From the NCBI GenBank assembly GCA_018228685.1, contig CP073691.1:1364001-1428000 (forward strand): a DNA stretch of 64,000 nt, written 5' to 3'. A program made the translations under genes and the position numbers. This DNA comes from Clostridiaceae bacterium Marseille-Q4149. Lineage in GTDB: Bacteria; Bacillota; Clostridia; Oscillospirales; Oscillospiraceae. Numbering within the stretch: the first letter of the stretch is position 1; every line of letters starts with the position of its first letter. This document shows positions 1-7,647 of the stretch, piece by piece. Under the pieces are notes generated by a model. That model worked only from the letters and a program-made list of their open reading frames with translations, was not told where the DNA came from and ran no database searches.

Positions 1-1172
1 CTGAACTCCTGGATATCCGTGACCCGCTGGCGGTCAATGGGGCCGCCGTGGGCCCGCTGCAGGCTCTTGCTGATGGGGTGGGAGGAGGCGCACTCCGCCA
101 GGGCGGCGTATTCCAGCACCTTTTCCCGGGGAAGCTGATTGTGGTGGACGCCGGTGACGTCGAACACGCCTTGGGTCAGAGTGCCGGTTTTGTCAAACAC
201 CACGGTTTTGGTTTTGGACAGGGTTTCCAGATAGTTGGAGCCCTTGATGAGGATTCCCTCGTGGCTGGCGCCGCCCAGGCCCGCAAAGAAGCTCAGGGGA
301 ATGCTGATCACCAGGGCGCAGGGGCAGCTGACCACCAGGAAGGACAGGGCGCGGTACAGCCAGGTGCCCCAGTCGCCGTCAAGCCCCGTCAGCAGACGCA
401 ACACCGGCGGCAGCACCGCCAGGGCCAGGGCCGCCCCGCACACGGCGGGGGTATACACCCGTGCGAACTTGGAGATGAAGTTCTCAGACTTGGACTTGTG
501 GGAGCTGGAATTTTCCACCAGCTCCAGGATTTTGGACACGGTGGACTCGCCGAAGGCCCGGGTGGTGCGGATCTTCAGCACGCCAGTCATGTTGATGCAG
601 CCGCTGACGATCTCGTCGCCGCCGGTGACGTCCCGGGGCAGGCTCTCGCCGGTGAGGGCGGCGGTGTTCAGGGTGGAGGCCCCCTCCAGCACCACGCCGT
701 CCAGAGGGACCTTCTCGCCGGGCTGGACCACGATGACGGCCCCCACGGGCACATCGTCCGGGTCCACCTGGGTCAGCTGTCCGTTCTGCTCGATGTTGGC
801 ATAGTCGGGGCGGATGTCCATCAGTGCGGTGATGTTCCGGCGGCTCTTGCCCACGGCGTAGCTCTGGAACAGCTCACCGATCTGATAGAACAGCATCACG
901 GCCACGGCCTCCATGAAGTCGCCGCTTTTCTCGTAAAACGCCAGGCCGATGGCGCCCACGGTGGCCACAGCCATCAGGAAGTTCTCGTCGAACACCTGGC
1001 CCCGGAGGATGCCCTTGCCGGCCTTGCGGAGGATATCATAGCCGATGATCAGATACGCCGCCAGATACAGCAGCGTCCCGGGCAGGCCCCCGATGGAAAA
1101 CAGCCGGATGGCCAGGACCAGCACCGCCGTGACGATGATGCGGCAGAGCATCTTTTTTTGCTTCTTGGTCAT
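1..1172 (-). CDS. Heavy-metal translocating P-type ATPase (C-terminus beyond window)
   Basis: This is the N-terminal part of a P1B-type ATPase that moves soft or transition metal ions (Zn/Cd/Co type) across the membrane; the frame runs off the left edge. Visible in order are an N-terminal hydrophobic pair, the actuator loop with TGES, the membrane metal site CPC (in VSCPCALVIS), and the phosphorylation motif DKTGTLTQG. The N-terminal metal-binding domain usual in the family is absent, and a separate small HMA protein is encoded just upstream. The ATG at 1172 follows a purine-rich GAGGGAGGGG. It is likely co-transcribed with the HMA gene. Metal specificity cannot be settled without the missing C-terminal membrane helices. 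Confidence 0.93.
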   Translation of the reverse strand, partial: MTKKQKKMLCRIIVTAVLVLAIRLFSIGGLPGTLLYLAAYLIIGYDILRKAGKGILRGQVFDENFLMAVATVGAIGLAFYEKSGDFMEAVAVMLFYQIGELFQSYAVGKSRRNITALMDIRPDYANIEQNGQLTQVDPDDVPVGAVIVVQPGEKVPLDGVVLEGASTLNTAALTGESLPRDVTGGDEIVSGCINMTGVLKIRTTRAFGESTVSKILELVENSSSHKSKSENFISKFARVYTPAVCGAALALAVLPPVLRLLTGLDGDWGTWLYRALSFLVVSCPCALVISIPLSFFAGLGGASHEGILIKGSNYLETLSKTKTVVFDKTGTLTQGVFDVTGVHHNQLPREKVLEYAALAECASSHPISKSLQRAHGGPIDRQRVTDIQEF

Positions 1173-1196
1173 GCTTCTTCCCCTCCCTCAGCAGAC

Positions 1197-1218
1197 GTGC
1201 CGGAATGGCTTCCGGCAC
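1197..1218. other. Intercistronic hairpin
   Basis: A 9-bp perfect inverted repeat (GTGCCGGAA / TTCCGGCAC, 4-nt loop) lies between the HMA gene and the ATPase start. There is no T-tract on the minus strand, so it is more likely an mRNA processing or stability element, or a partial attenuator, than a full terminator. Confidence 0.5.
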
Positions 1219-1228
1219 GCGTTGTGTT

Positions 1229-1447
1229 TCACAGATAAATCTCGCAGTCGTCCTCGACCTTTTTGCAGTTCTTCAGAACGGCCTTCATCACCGTCTTGGG
1301 GTCCGTCCCCTCCCGGAACTCCACGATCATCTTCTGGGTCATGAAATTCACCACGGCGCTTTCAACGCCCTCGGTTTTCTTGGCGGCCTCCTCCATGAGG
1401 TTGGCGCAGTTGGCGCAGTCCACTTCGATCTGATAGGTCTTTTTCAT
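1229..1447 (-). CDS. Small heavy-metal-associated (HMA) metallochaperone-like protein
   Basis: A 72-residue protein with the HMA ferredoxin-like fold pattern. It has a CxxC metal-binding loop (VDCANCA, residues 9-15), then VESAVVNFMTQKMIVEF and a C-terminal acidic stretch with an extra Cys (DDCEIYL). The usual GMTC lead is replaced by VDCANC. Start ATG at 1447 follows AAAAGGAG. It sits 56 bp upstream of the P-type ATPase and probably serves as that pump's detached metal-binding domain or chaperone. The ligand is unknown. Confidence 0.88.
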   Translation of the reverse strand: MKKTYQIEVDCANCANLMEEAAKKTEGVESAVVNFMTQKMIVEFREGTDPKTVMKAVLKNCKKVEDDCEIYL

Positions 1448-1488
1448 GGCAAACTCCTTTTCCTGCCCAATGGCCGGTGCATTCAACC

Positions 1489-1526
1489 ATTAAGCACTTG
1501 TTTAATCTTGATGACTGTACTATAAT
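1489..1526 (+). promoter_or_regulatory. Promoter with candidate ArsR-type operator for the metal regulator
   Basis: A -10 TATAAT (1521-1526) lies 17 bp after a TTGTTT -35 (1498-1503). The -35 sits inside the imperfect palindrome ATTAA-N8-TTAAT (1489-1506). The region separates the divergent regulator and HMA/ATPase genes, so one ArsR-family dimer could repress both directions until metal binds. The operator role is inferred. Confidence 0.55.
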
Positions 1527-1622
1527 GGACGAAACGGGGAAAGTCAACGGTCTTTGCCCCTTTCCTGCCGTTCGGGCGAAAAGAACTGCCGAACGGGAAA
1601 ATGATGAAGGAGCGTGTGCGCT

Positions 1623-2393
1623 ATGGAACATACGGAGCTGCCCCACCGGCACGGAAATGACCGGGACCTGTCCCGGCTGGAGCATTGCATGCAGGAGGCG
1701 GAGAGCTTTCAGGCGGTGGCGTGCCTGTGCCGCCTGCTGTCCGACGCCAACCGGGTGCGGATTTTCTGGCTGTTGTGCCACTGCGAGGAGTGCGTGGTGA
1801 ATCTGGCGGCGCTGGTAGGCATGAGCAGTCCCGCCGCCTCCCACCATCTGCGGCAGCTGAAGGACAGCGGCCTGGTGGTCAGCCGCCGGATCGGCAAGGA
1901 GGTCTATTACCGGGCGGCGGACACGGAGGTGGCGGGACTGCTGCACCAGGTCATCGAGCGGACGGTGGAGGTCACCTGCCCCCGGGAGGAGGCCATGCCC
2001 CATGCACCCCACCTGCCGCCGGTGGACGCCCACGCCGGGGAGCACGCCGCCGGCCTGACGCCCCAGCAGCGGGAGATCATCCACCAGGTCCACCAGCTGC
2101 TGACGGAAAACCTGGACAGCCGCATCACCATCGAGCAGCTGTCCCGCCGGTTCCTGATGAATCCCTCCACCATGAAGGAGCTGTTCAAGGCGGAATACGG
2201 CAGCTCCATCGCCGCCCACATCCGGCAGCACCGGATGGAAAAGGCGTCGGCCCTGCTGCTGGAGTCCGGCGACAGCCTGGCCCAGGTGGCCCGGGCAGTG
2301 GGGTACGAGAGCCAGAGCAAGTTCTCCGCCGAGTTCAAAAAGGTGTTCGGTATGCTGCCCTCGGAGTTCCGGAAGCTCCACGCCGGACACTGA
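1623..2393 (+). CDS. ArsR/SmtB metalloregulator fused to an AraC-type DNA-binding domain
   Basis: Residues about 25-115 are an ArsR/SmtB winged helix: LLSDANRVRIFWLL, then the recognition region SSPAASHHLRQLKDSGLVVSRR. Its alpha-3 segment CHCEEC resembles the ELCVCD metal site of CadC/SmtB. Residues about 145-255 are a complete AraC-type double HTH (ITIEQLSRRF...GYESQSKFSAEFKKVFGMLPSEFRK). A linker rich in His and Pro joins them. ATG 1623 has AAGGAG 10 nt upstream; a GTG three codons earlier would abut the Shine-Dalgarno. It is divergent from the HMA/ATPase operon, which it probably controls. The two DNA-binding domains in one chain are unusual. Confidence 0.85.
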   Translation: MEHTELPHRHGNDRDLSRLEHCMQEAESFQAVACLCRLLSDANRVRIFWLLCHCEECVVNLAALVGMSSPAASHHLRQLKDSGLVVSRRIGKEVYYRAADTEVAGLLHQVIERTVEVTCPREEAMPHAPHLPPVDAHAGEHAAGLTPQQREIIHQVHQLLTENLDSRITIEQLSRRFLMNPSTMKELFKAEYGSSIAAHIRQHRMEKASALLLESGDSLAQVARAVGYESQSKFSAEFKKVFGMLPSEFRKLHAGH

Positions 2394-2453
2394 GCCGCCC
2401 TGCATGTTTTCGCCGGGAATGCACATGCTATCTCCGATAAGGAGGTGCGTTCC

Positions 2454-3143
2454 ATGACGGAGGAACCCAATCAGCAGCCGGAGCAGTCCGGCGACCAGAG
2501 CGCCCCGCGTCTTTACGACCTGGGCGCGGCCCTGGTGGAAAGCAGCCGGGGCAGCATATACTGCCTGACCATCATCGGCCAGGTGGAGGGCCACAGCCTG
2601 GCCCCCAATAACACGAAAACCACCAAATATGAGCACGTTCTGCCCCTTCTGGCCCATCTGGAGCAGTCGGAGGAGGTGGACGGCGTTCTGCTCCTGCTGA
2701 ACACCGTGGGCGGCGACATTGAGGCGGGCCTTGCCATTGCGGAGATGGTGGCCGGTATGACCAAGCCCACGGTGACCCTGGTGCTGGGCGGCGGACACTC
2801 CATCGGCATCCCCCTGGCGGTGTCCGGACAGCAGACCTTCATCGTGCCCTCGGCGTCCATGACGGTGCACCCGGTGCGCATGAGCGGCCTGATGATCGCC
2901 GCACCCCAGTCCTATCGGTATTTTGAGCGGGTGCAGGAGAGCATCGTGTCCTTCGTGGCCCGGCACAGCCGCATCACCCAGGACGACTTCCGCCGGCTGA
3001 TGCTGGCCGACGGGGATATGTCCAACGACGTGGGCACCATTCTCTACGGCAGCCAGGCGGTGCAGCTGGGGCTCATTGACCGGCTGGGCACTCTGTCTGA
3101 CGCCCTGGAGGCTCTTTACGGCATGATCGGGAAAAACGGTTGA
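2454..3143 (+). CDS. ClpP-class serine protease (TepA-like)
   Basis: A 229-residue ClpP/crotonase-fold protein resembling the Bacillus TepA/YmfB group. It shows the substrate strand LLLLNTVGGDIEAGLAIAEM, the nucleophile Ser in GGGHSIGIPLAVSG, and the His of SMTVHPVRMSG. A C-terminal helical region ends in QLGLIDRLGTLSDALEALYGM, typical of the family. ATG 2454 follows AAGGAGGT; a GTG at 2445 overlaps that site and is rejected. No signal peptide is visible, so it is probably cytosolic. Substrates are unknown; TepA relatives have been linked to export or spore-related proteolysis. Confidence 0.85.
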   Translation: MTEEPNQQPEQSGDQSAPRLYDLGAALVESSRGSIYCLTIIGQVEGHSLAPNNTKTTKYEHVLPLLAHLEQSEEVDGVLLLLNTVGGDIEAGLAIAEMVAGMTKPTVTLVLGGGHSIGIPLAVSGQQTFIVPSASMTVHPVRMSGLMIAAPQSYRYFERVQESIVSFVARHSRITQDDFRRLMLADGDMSNDVGTILYGSQAVQLGLIDRLGTLSDALEALYGMIGKNG

Positions 3144-3168
3144 TTTTGTCGGGGCCCTGTGCTATACT
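3140..3168 (+). promoter_or_regulatory. Sigma-A-type promoter for the DivIVA-like gene
   Basis: TTGATT (3140-3145), a 17-bp spacer and TATACT (3163-3168) lie just before the coiled-coil gene, overlapping the end of the ClpP-like gene. Confidence 0.65.
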
Positions 3169-3203
3169 GTGTACAAATTTACGGAATAGCGGGGGGCTAT
3201 GGA

Positions 3204-3791
3204 ATGAACACCAATTTCAAAACAGCGTTATTCGGCGGCTTCGACCGGGAGGACGTGGTCAGCTATATCCAGCAGACCTCCCGGGAAAATCAGCAGCGGG
3301 TCTCCGCTCTGGAGGAGGAAAACCACGGCCTGCAGGAGCGCAACCGCGCCATGGAGGCCGAGCTGAATACCCTGCGCCGGGCGGTGCTGGAAAACAGCGC
3401 GGCGGCGGACACCTGCCTGCAATTGCAGACACAGCTCCGGGAGCTCCAGGAGCAGGCCCAGAAGCTCCAGAAGGAAACGGAGTACCTCCGTGCCCAGGCG
3501 GCGGAGTATCAGTCCCTGAAGGACCACATCGCCGATATCGAGATCAGCGCCCACCGGCGGACGGAGGAGTTCCGGGCCAAGGCCATCGAGCAGCTGCGGC
3601 AGCTGACCCGGCAGCAGGAGACCTGGTGCGCCCAGTCCCGGGCCAAGTATGCCGAGCTGAACCGCCAGTTCTGCCAGAAGCTGGCCCTGGCCCAGCAGAC
3701 CCTGGCGGAGCCGGACCTGTCCGGCTTCCAGGAGATGGAGGCGGGCCTGCGGCAGCTGGAGGAGAGCTTCAGCGAGACGAACCAGGCGTAA
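3204..3791 (+). CDS. DivIVA-like coiled-coil protein
   Basis: A 195-residue protein. Its first about 25 residues (NTNFKTALFGGFDREDVVSYIQ) match the N-terminal membrane-curvature domain of DivIVA/GpsB-type proteins. Residues about 30-150 are a long Glu/Gln-rich coiled coil, followed by a helical tail. Such proteins organise division or cell-pole complexes. ATG 3204 is preceded by a G-rich ribosome site; upstream in-frame codons lack one. It has its own promoter and a strong terminator. The specific partner is not evident. Confidence 0.75.
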   Translation: MNTNFKTALFGGFDREDVVSYIQQTSRENQQRVSALEEENHGLQERNRAMEAELNTLRRAVLENSAAADTCLQLQTQLRELQEQAQKLQKETEYLRAQAAEYQSLKDHIADIEISAHRRTEEFRAKAIEQLRQLTRQQETWCAQSRAKYAELNRQFCQKLALAQQTLAEPDLSGFQEMEAGLRQLEESFSETNQA

Positions 3792-3811
3792 CACCCAGCC
3801 ATAAAGAAGCA

Positions 3812-3859
3812 GCACCCTCAGCAAGCGGCACTTTTGCCGCTTGCTGAGGGTGCATTTTT
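3812..3859 (+). terminator. Strong intrinsic terminator
   Basis: A 19-bp perfect stem (3812-3830 with 3835-3853) with loop CTTT is followed by ATTTTTT. It ends the DivIVA-like transcript in the gap to the convergent phosphatase gene. Confidence 0.95.
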
Positions 3860-3869
3860 TCGGATATGA

Positions 3870-4919
3870 TCACTCCATGACCCACTGCCGCAGGTCGGGA
3901 ATCTGCAGGCGGATGTCCTTTTCCAGCTCCGCCCCGTCGCCCCGGAAGCCCAGGCGCTGCCAGAAGGGACGCAGGCTCTCGTCGGTGCAGGTCAGCCGCA
4001 GGTAAGGCAGGCCCAGCCGCCGCCCCTGCTGGATGATCTGGCCCATAGGCGGGATCCCCTGGCGGCGGCCCCGCCACATGGGGTCCATGGCGTACCAGGT
4101 GATGCGCAGGGCGTCCGGCTCCCGGACGGTCTGGTACAGGCCGATCAGCTCCTGGCCGTTGTACCACACGGCGGTGCCCTGTCCGCCCTCCGGCGCGCCG
4201 AACAGGCGGCTCTGCTCATGGCTGGCCGGGCGATACAGCTGGCCAGGCTCCACCATGCCCTTGGTTTTCCACCAGGTCTGCTTGCCGAAGGTGGAGAGGC
4301 CCTCCTGGGCCGTCAGGTGGCTGTTGTCGTCCCGGAACACCACCCGCAGGTCGTACCCCTGGGCCTCGATCAGGGACACGGCGGTGTTGTCGCCGTGGGG
4401 CGACTGGCCGATCTCCGCCAGGGGCAGCCCCTGAAGCGTACCCAGAACGATACGCATGGCCGCGCCGTGGGAGAAAACGGCCACCGTCTGGCCGTCATGC
4501 TCCCGGGCCACCCGGCGCAGGGCAGGCAGATACCGGTCCAGCACGGTCTGGGCAGTCTCACAGCCCTCCACCTGCCAGCGGTCCAGCTGGTGGTTGAACT
4601 CCATCATCTGCAAGGGCCAGCGGGTCTCGATCTGGCGCCAGGTCAGGCCCTCCCACACGCCCATGTGCACCTCCCGGAAGGCGGGCTCCAGGTGCAGGGG
4701 CAGGCCCTTGGGGACATAAACCGCCTGGGCTGTGGTCTGGGTGCGGATCAGGTCGCTGGCGTATACGGCGTCCACCGGGATGTCCCGGAACCGCCGGGCC
4801 AGGGCCTGCATCTGCCTGGGGCCGCGATAGTCGGTGATCAGGCCCTCCTCCTGGCCGTGGGCGATGCGATAGAGGTTGCCCTCGGCCTCGGCGTGGCGGA
4901 TGAGATAGATTTTCGTCAT
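3870..4919 (-). CDS. Histidine phosphatase fused to a GNAT acetyltransferase domain
   Basis: Residues 1-200 are a phosphoglycerate-mutase-like histidine phosphatase. The RHG motif reads LIRHAEAEGN, there is an acid segment FREVHMGVWEG, and the second catalytic His is in FSHGAAMR. Residues about 215-349 are a GNAT domain: MDPMWRGRRQGIPPMGQ matches the acetyl-CoA pyrophosphate loop and FWQRLGFRGDGAELEKDI the C-terminal part. The phosphatase resembles CobC/GpmB-type enzymes, but no cobalamin genes are near. It lies 13 bp downstream of the PyrF-like gene on the same strand, probably in one operon. The substrate is unknown. Confidence 0.88.
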   Translation of the reverse strand: MTKIYLIRHAEAEGNLYRIAHGQEEGLITDYRGPRQMQALARRFRDIPVDAVYASDLIRTQTTAQAVYVPKGLPLHLEPAFREVHMGVWEGLTWRQIETRWPLQMMEFNHQLDRWQVEGCETAQTVLDRYLPALRRVAREHDGQTVAVFSHGAAMRIVLGTLQGLPLAEIGQSPHGDNTAVSLIEAQGYDLRVVFRDDNSHLTAQEGLSTFGKQTWWKTKGMVEPGQLYRPASHEQSRLFGAPEGGQGTAVWYNGQELIGLYQTVREPDALRITWYAMDPMWRGRRQGIPPMGQIIQQGRRLGLPYLRLTCTDESLRPFWQRLGFRGDGAELEKDIRLQIPDLRQWVME

Positions 4920-4932
4920 AGCAAGCCCTCCC

Positions 4933-5694
4933 TTACAGCACGGTGACCAGCTGCTTCAGCTGCCGGACGGCAGCCTGTACGGCGTCGGCGTCGGCGTATT
5001 GCAGGGCGGTGTCGGCGATCAGCGCTCCCCCGCCATAGTCGTCGAAGGCGGGCAGGGCGTTCTCCCCGTCGCAGCCCAGCAGCAGCAAAAAGGCCTTGGG
5101 AGCCCGGCTGCGCAGCTCCTTCACGTCCAGGACGTAATCGGTCTCCGCCATCAGCGCCGCGCCATGGCGAACCATCTGGTCCGCCGCCGCCAGATACAGC
5201 CGGCGGTCACCGGACAGCAGATTCTGGATCTCCGGGGCGGAGGGGTTGCCGGTGCGGACGGCGGCAAACACGGACTTGTCCTCCCCTACCCGGCACACGT
5301 CGCTGCCGGGATAGGGGGTCACGGTAACGCCGTCGGCCCGGATGCCGCCCTCCACATACACCGCCGGGGCGGCGGTGCGGGCGTCCACAATGGTGTAAAG
5401 TCCCTGGGCCTTGGCCATGTTCACCAGGTTGGCCAGCACGTCCATGCCCATGAAGCCATAGCGCAGATAGCGCTCCGCCTGCAGCACCACGGCGGGCAGC
5501 AGCGGGGCCGTCTGGCTGATGAGCTGGCTGCCGTGATAGCGCAGAGCCTCCGCCTGGGCCATGTCGCCGGGGCCGTACATATCGGTGAAATTCTTCGTGA
5601 TCCTGGCGGGCAGCTTGTCCGCCTCCGGCCCCAGGACCAGGGCCAGGGGCGTTTTCCGGGCGCGGATCTTCTCCTGTAAAAGTGCGATCGACAT
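4933..5694 (-). CDS. PyrF (OMP decarboxylase)-like protein lacking the catalytic motif
   Basis: A 253-residue TIM-barrel protein that aligns by eye with type-2 orotidine-5'-phosphate decarboxylases. ADGVTVTPYPGSD matches the ADALTVNPYLGSD block, AVRTGNPSAPEIQNL the VKTSNPSS block, and APKAFLLLLGCDGE the MPKAYFLVPGYGAQG phosphate loop. The catalytic DAKRxDI motif is instead DARTAAPAV, losing the Lys and the second Asp. The phosphate loop is also changed. Decarboxylase activity is therefore unlikely. ATG 5694 has AAGGAG upstream and a good promoter precedes it. It is likely a paralogue with another role, co-transcribed with the phosphatase-GNAT gene. Confidence 0.65.
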   Translation of the reverse strand: MSIALLQEKIRARKTPLALVLGPEADKLPARITKNFTDMYGPGDMAQAEALRYHGSQLISQTAPLLPAVVLQAERYLRYGFMGMDVLANLVNMAKAQGLYTIVDARTAAPAVYVEGGIRADGVTVTPYPGSDVCRVGEDKSVFAAVRTGNPSAPEIQNLLSGDRRLYLAAADQMVRHGAALMAETDYVLDVKELRSRAPKAFLLLLGCDGENALPAFDDYGGGALIADTALQYADADAVQAAVRQLKQLVTVL

Positions 5695-5730
5695 AAAAAA
5701 TCTCCTTGTGCGCGCAAATTTTTCCTCATT

Positions 5731-5759
5731 ATTATACGCACTTCTCCGGATTTTGGCAA
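5731..5759 (-). promoter_or_regulatory. Promoter of the PyrF-like/phosphatase operon
   Basis: Read on the minus strand: TTGCCA (5759-5754), 17-bp spacer, TATAAT (5736-5731), about 37 bp before the start codon. Confidence 0.75.
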
Positions 5760-5825
5760 GGGCGGCGGAATGATTTTCTGCGGCCCGGGCCATACTAAGA
5801 GCGTCATGAAAAGGAGGGGTAACGG

Positions 5826-6005
5826 ATGTGTAAAACCGGTACGTTTTTGTGGGGCCTGGCCGCCGGAATGGTAGCGGGCGCCATGCTGGAGATCATCATT
5901 CTGCCGCGTCCCCGGCCCAGAAGGACCGCCGTGGGCAAGGCCATGCAGCGCATGGGCAACGCCATGGACCAGGCGCTGGAGTCGGTGGCAGAAAAGATGA
6001 GCTGA
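5826..6005 (+). CDS. Small membrane protein of 59 residues
   Basis: One N-terminal hydrophobic helix (TFLWGLAAGMVAGAMLEIIIL) is followed by a basic Pro/Arg segment and an amphipathic tail (VGKAMQRMGNAMDQALESVAEKM). The layout resembles small YtxH-type proteins but is too short to assign. ATG 5826 follows AAAAGGAGGGG, and the gene ends shortly before an intrinsic terminator. It is divergent from the PyrF-like operon. Function unknown. Confidence 0.75.
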   Translation: MCKTGTFLWGLAAGMVAGAMLEIIILPRPRPRRTAVGKAMQRMGNAMDQALESVAEKMS

Positions 6006-6377
6006 AAAACGGGGGCTGCGGCCCAATGTCAGCAGGTTAAGCTGGCGAATCCTCCTACCCTCAGAAATGAGATGGTAGGAGGATTTTTTAATATTCCAAT
6101 GGGCTTGACAAAAGTGTTATCAGGAGAAATCGAACCCCACCCATGTCACTCCCCCCACGGGGAGCGATTCCCGTTTTTGCCTGTATTCGGCAGGAATCCG
6201 GTTTTTCGCCTGGGCACAATGCTCACAAAAGCATCCTGCTTTTGTGACATATTCCAATTCTTACAAAATTGCAAAAAAACGGTTGCAAAACGATCGCTGC
6301 GGTGTTGTATACGGTAGAGACGCAGGCCTACATCCACTTTATGAAAGGAATACAACACGGATGGGGAGGTTGATTTT
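6006..6377. other. Gene-poor spacer with terminator and weak promoter-like signal
   Basis: After the terminator at 6048-6089 I see no convincing gene. A TTGCAA (6283-6288) and TGTATA (6306-6311) pair, 17 bp apart, could drive the next two genes. A single CRISPR-repeat-like motif occurs near 6145-6166. Base composition changes to AT-rich here, marking the start of an accessory stretch. Confidence 0.5.
6048..6089 (+). terminator. Intrinsic terminator
   Basis: A 12-bp stem AATCCTCCTACC / GGTAGGAGGATT with a 14-nt loop is followed by a T run. Confidence 0.9.
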
Positions 6378-6695
6378 GTGAAAATTTATACTACAAACAA
6401 CACAGAAACCGATAGTGTTGAGATATTACTCGACTATCAGGAATTAAAAAAGTTGGTAAGTTCTTTGAAGAAATTTGAAGATGAAGTCAATCAATTTAAA
6501 ATGAAAAATAAAGATGCAAAGGGGTTGGGTTTTACGCATTTACATTTAAAGGATTATAGTTTGCCTAGTGAGTTAGCCGGTTCCGCATATATCGCAGCAA
6601 CAACATACTCGTCGAGCCGCAGAAGCAACAGAAGCAGCGGAGGGAGTTCTAATATGGGTATGGGCCGAAGGGGCCCGGTAAGGATGACTGTATGA
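6378..6695 (+). CDS. Hypothetical protein upstream of an RHS remnant
   Basis: A 105-residue protein I do not recognise. It begins with a GTG preceded by GGAGG at 8-nt spacing. The N-terminal half is charged and probably alpha/beta (VEILLDYQELKKLVSSLKKFEDEVNQF), and the tail is Ser/Arg/Gly-rich and probably disordered. The stop overlaps the next start by 4 nt (ATGA), so the two are translationally coupled. AT-rich codon use and the adjacent RHS fragment suggest it is a transferred cassette gene, possibly immunity-related. That role is inference from context only. Confidence 0.6.
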   Translation: MKIYTTNNTETDSVEILLDYQELKKLVSSLKKFEDEVNQFKMKNKDAKGLGFTHLHLKDYSLPSELAGSAYIAATTYSSSRRSNRSSGGSSNMGMGRRGPVRMTV

Positions 6696-7249
6696 AGAAA
6701 TTAGAAAAAGGCACCATGCGCATCTCCCCATCTGGGATGCATGACCAGATGATGTTTTTCATTATATCCGGTGTAGGAGTTGATGTTCTCTACATTGATA
6801 CATTTTCATGGGTCATTGACCCCCCCATACGTATAGCGATTGATACCGTTACCATCACAGCTTTTTTCTTGATATTCACTGGTGTAGTGTTTACCATGAT
6901 TATTGCGCTCAGCCGGGTATACATTGTATCCACCAAGGGGATTACCGTGATATTGCTGGGTATCTTCCGTCACCTCTATCCGTGGGAACGGTTTCAGATG
7001 GTGGGCCTGTATCCCATATCGAAAGTTATAGAAGAAACACCTGGCGAGGCATTCATGATGGTATGCAGCACCGTAATGTTAGAAGGAACAGCCGGTGGAC
7101 GGATCAATATAGAGCGTGCCACCTTTCGCTGGCCGCAGGTTTTGATTTTTCCACCGCTGACAGGCGAGGAACGCATGCAATTTGAAAGCCTGCGGCGGGG
7201 GGAAATACCTCCCGATCAGGGGGACCGGGAACCCGACGAGGAGGAATAA
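6692..7249 (+). CDS. Two-helix membrane protein with PH-like soluble domain
   Basis: A 185-residue protein. Two hydrophobic segments (about residues 22-45 and 50-80) are followed by a beta-rich cytosolic region (VYIVSTKGITVILLGIFRHLYPWERFQMVGLYP...RINIERATFRWPQ). That pattern fits the bacterial PH-like membrane domains seen in many immunity and stress proteins. The tail is acidic (PDQGDREPDEEE). It is coupled to the preceding ORF. Its position immediately before the RHS 3' fragment suggests an immunity partner, unproven. Confidence 0.6.
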   Translation: MKKLEKGTMRISPSGMHDQMMFFIISGVGVDVLYIDTFSWVIDPPIRIAIDTVTITAFFLIFTGVVFTMIIALSRVYIVSTKGITVILLGIFRHLYPWERFQMVGLYPISKVIEETPGEAFMMVCSTVMLEGTAGGRINIERATFRWPQVLIFPPLTGEERMQFESLRRGEIPPDQGDREPDEEE

Positions 7250-7301
7250 TTGTCCCGGCTGACGGACGTGGCCGTCTTTTGTCGGCCACGTCCGGACAGC
7301 A

Positions 7302-7484
7302 AGCAGCACCTATACCTACGGCGACGCCAATTGGCCGGACCTGCTGACGGCGTATAACGGGAAATCCATCACCTACGATGCCATAGGCAACCCCCTGTCC
7401 GACGGCACATGGACCTATGCCTGGCAGCATGGCCGTCAGCTGGCGTCCATGAGCAAATCCGGCAGCAGCATCGCCTACGCTTAA
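7302..7484 (+). pseudogene. Orphan fragment of an RHS/YD-repeat protein
   Basis: The frame reads STYTYGDANWPDLLTAYNGK, then SITYDAIGNPLSDGTWTYAW and QHGRQLASMSKSGSSIAYA, then stops. These are classic YD repeats (YDAIGNP, WxxGRQL) of RHS/WapA-type polymorphic toxins. No start codon, shell or toxin tip remains. An 11-bp inverted repeat (GGACGTGGCCG / CGGCCACGTCC, 7264-7293) marks its 5' break. It is the debris of a larger toxin gene displaced by recombination. Confidence 0.85.
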
Positions 7485-7647
7485 CGCCAAAATATAAAAT
7501 TGTGTTTCATAGCTGTCTGATAATAGTGAACGAGATATTTTTCATGATTATGTCATTGCTTTATAAGAGAAAATAGTGCGTACTTCAATTCTCAATCGAT
7601 TCCAGGTCGGTTATTATTGGATTTGATATTGTCAGAGTGATGTTATA

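Noticed and set aside
48..1238. Long plus-strand open frame over the P-type ATPase
   Set aside because: Shadow of the minus-strand ATPase, which shows TGES, CPC and DKTGTLT motifs.
6145..6166. CRISPR-repeat-like GTCACTCCCCCCACGGGGAGCG
   Set aside because: Only one copy, no spacer-repeat periodicity and no cas genes in the window. It may be a relic or chance.
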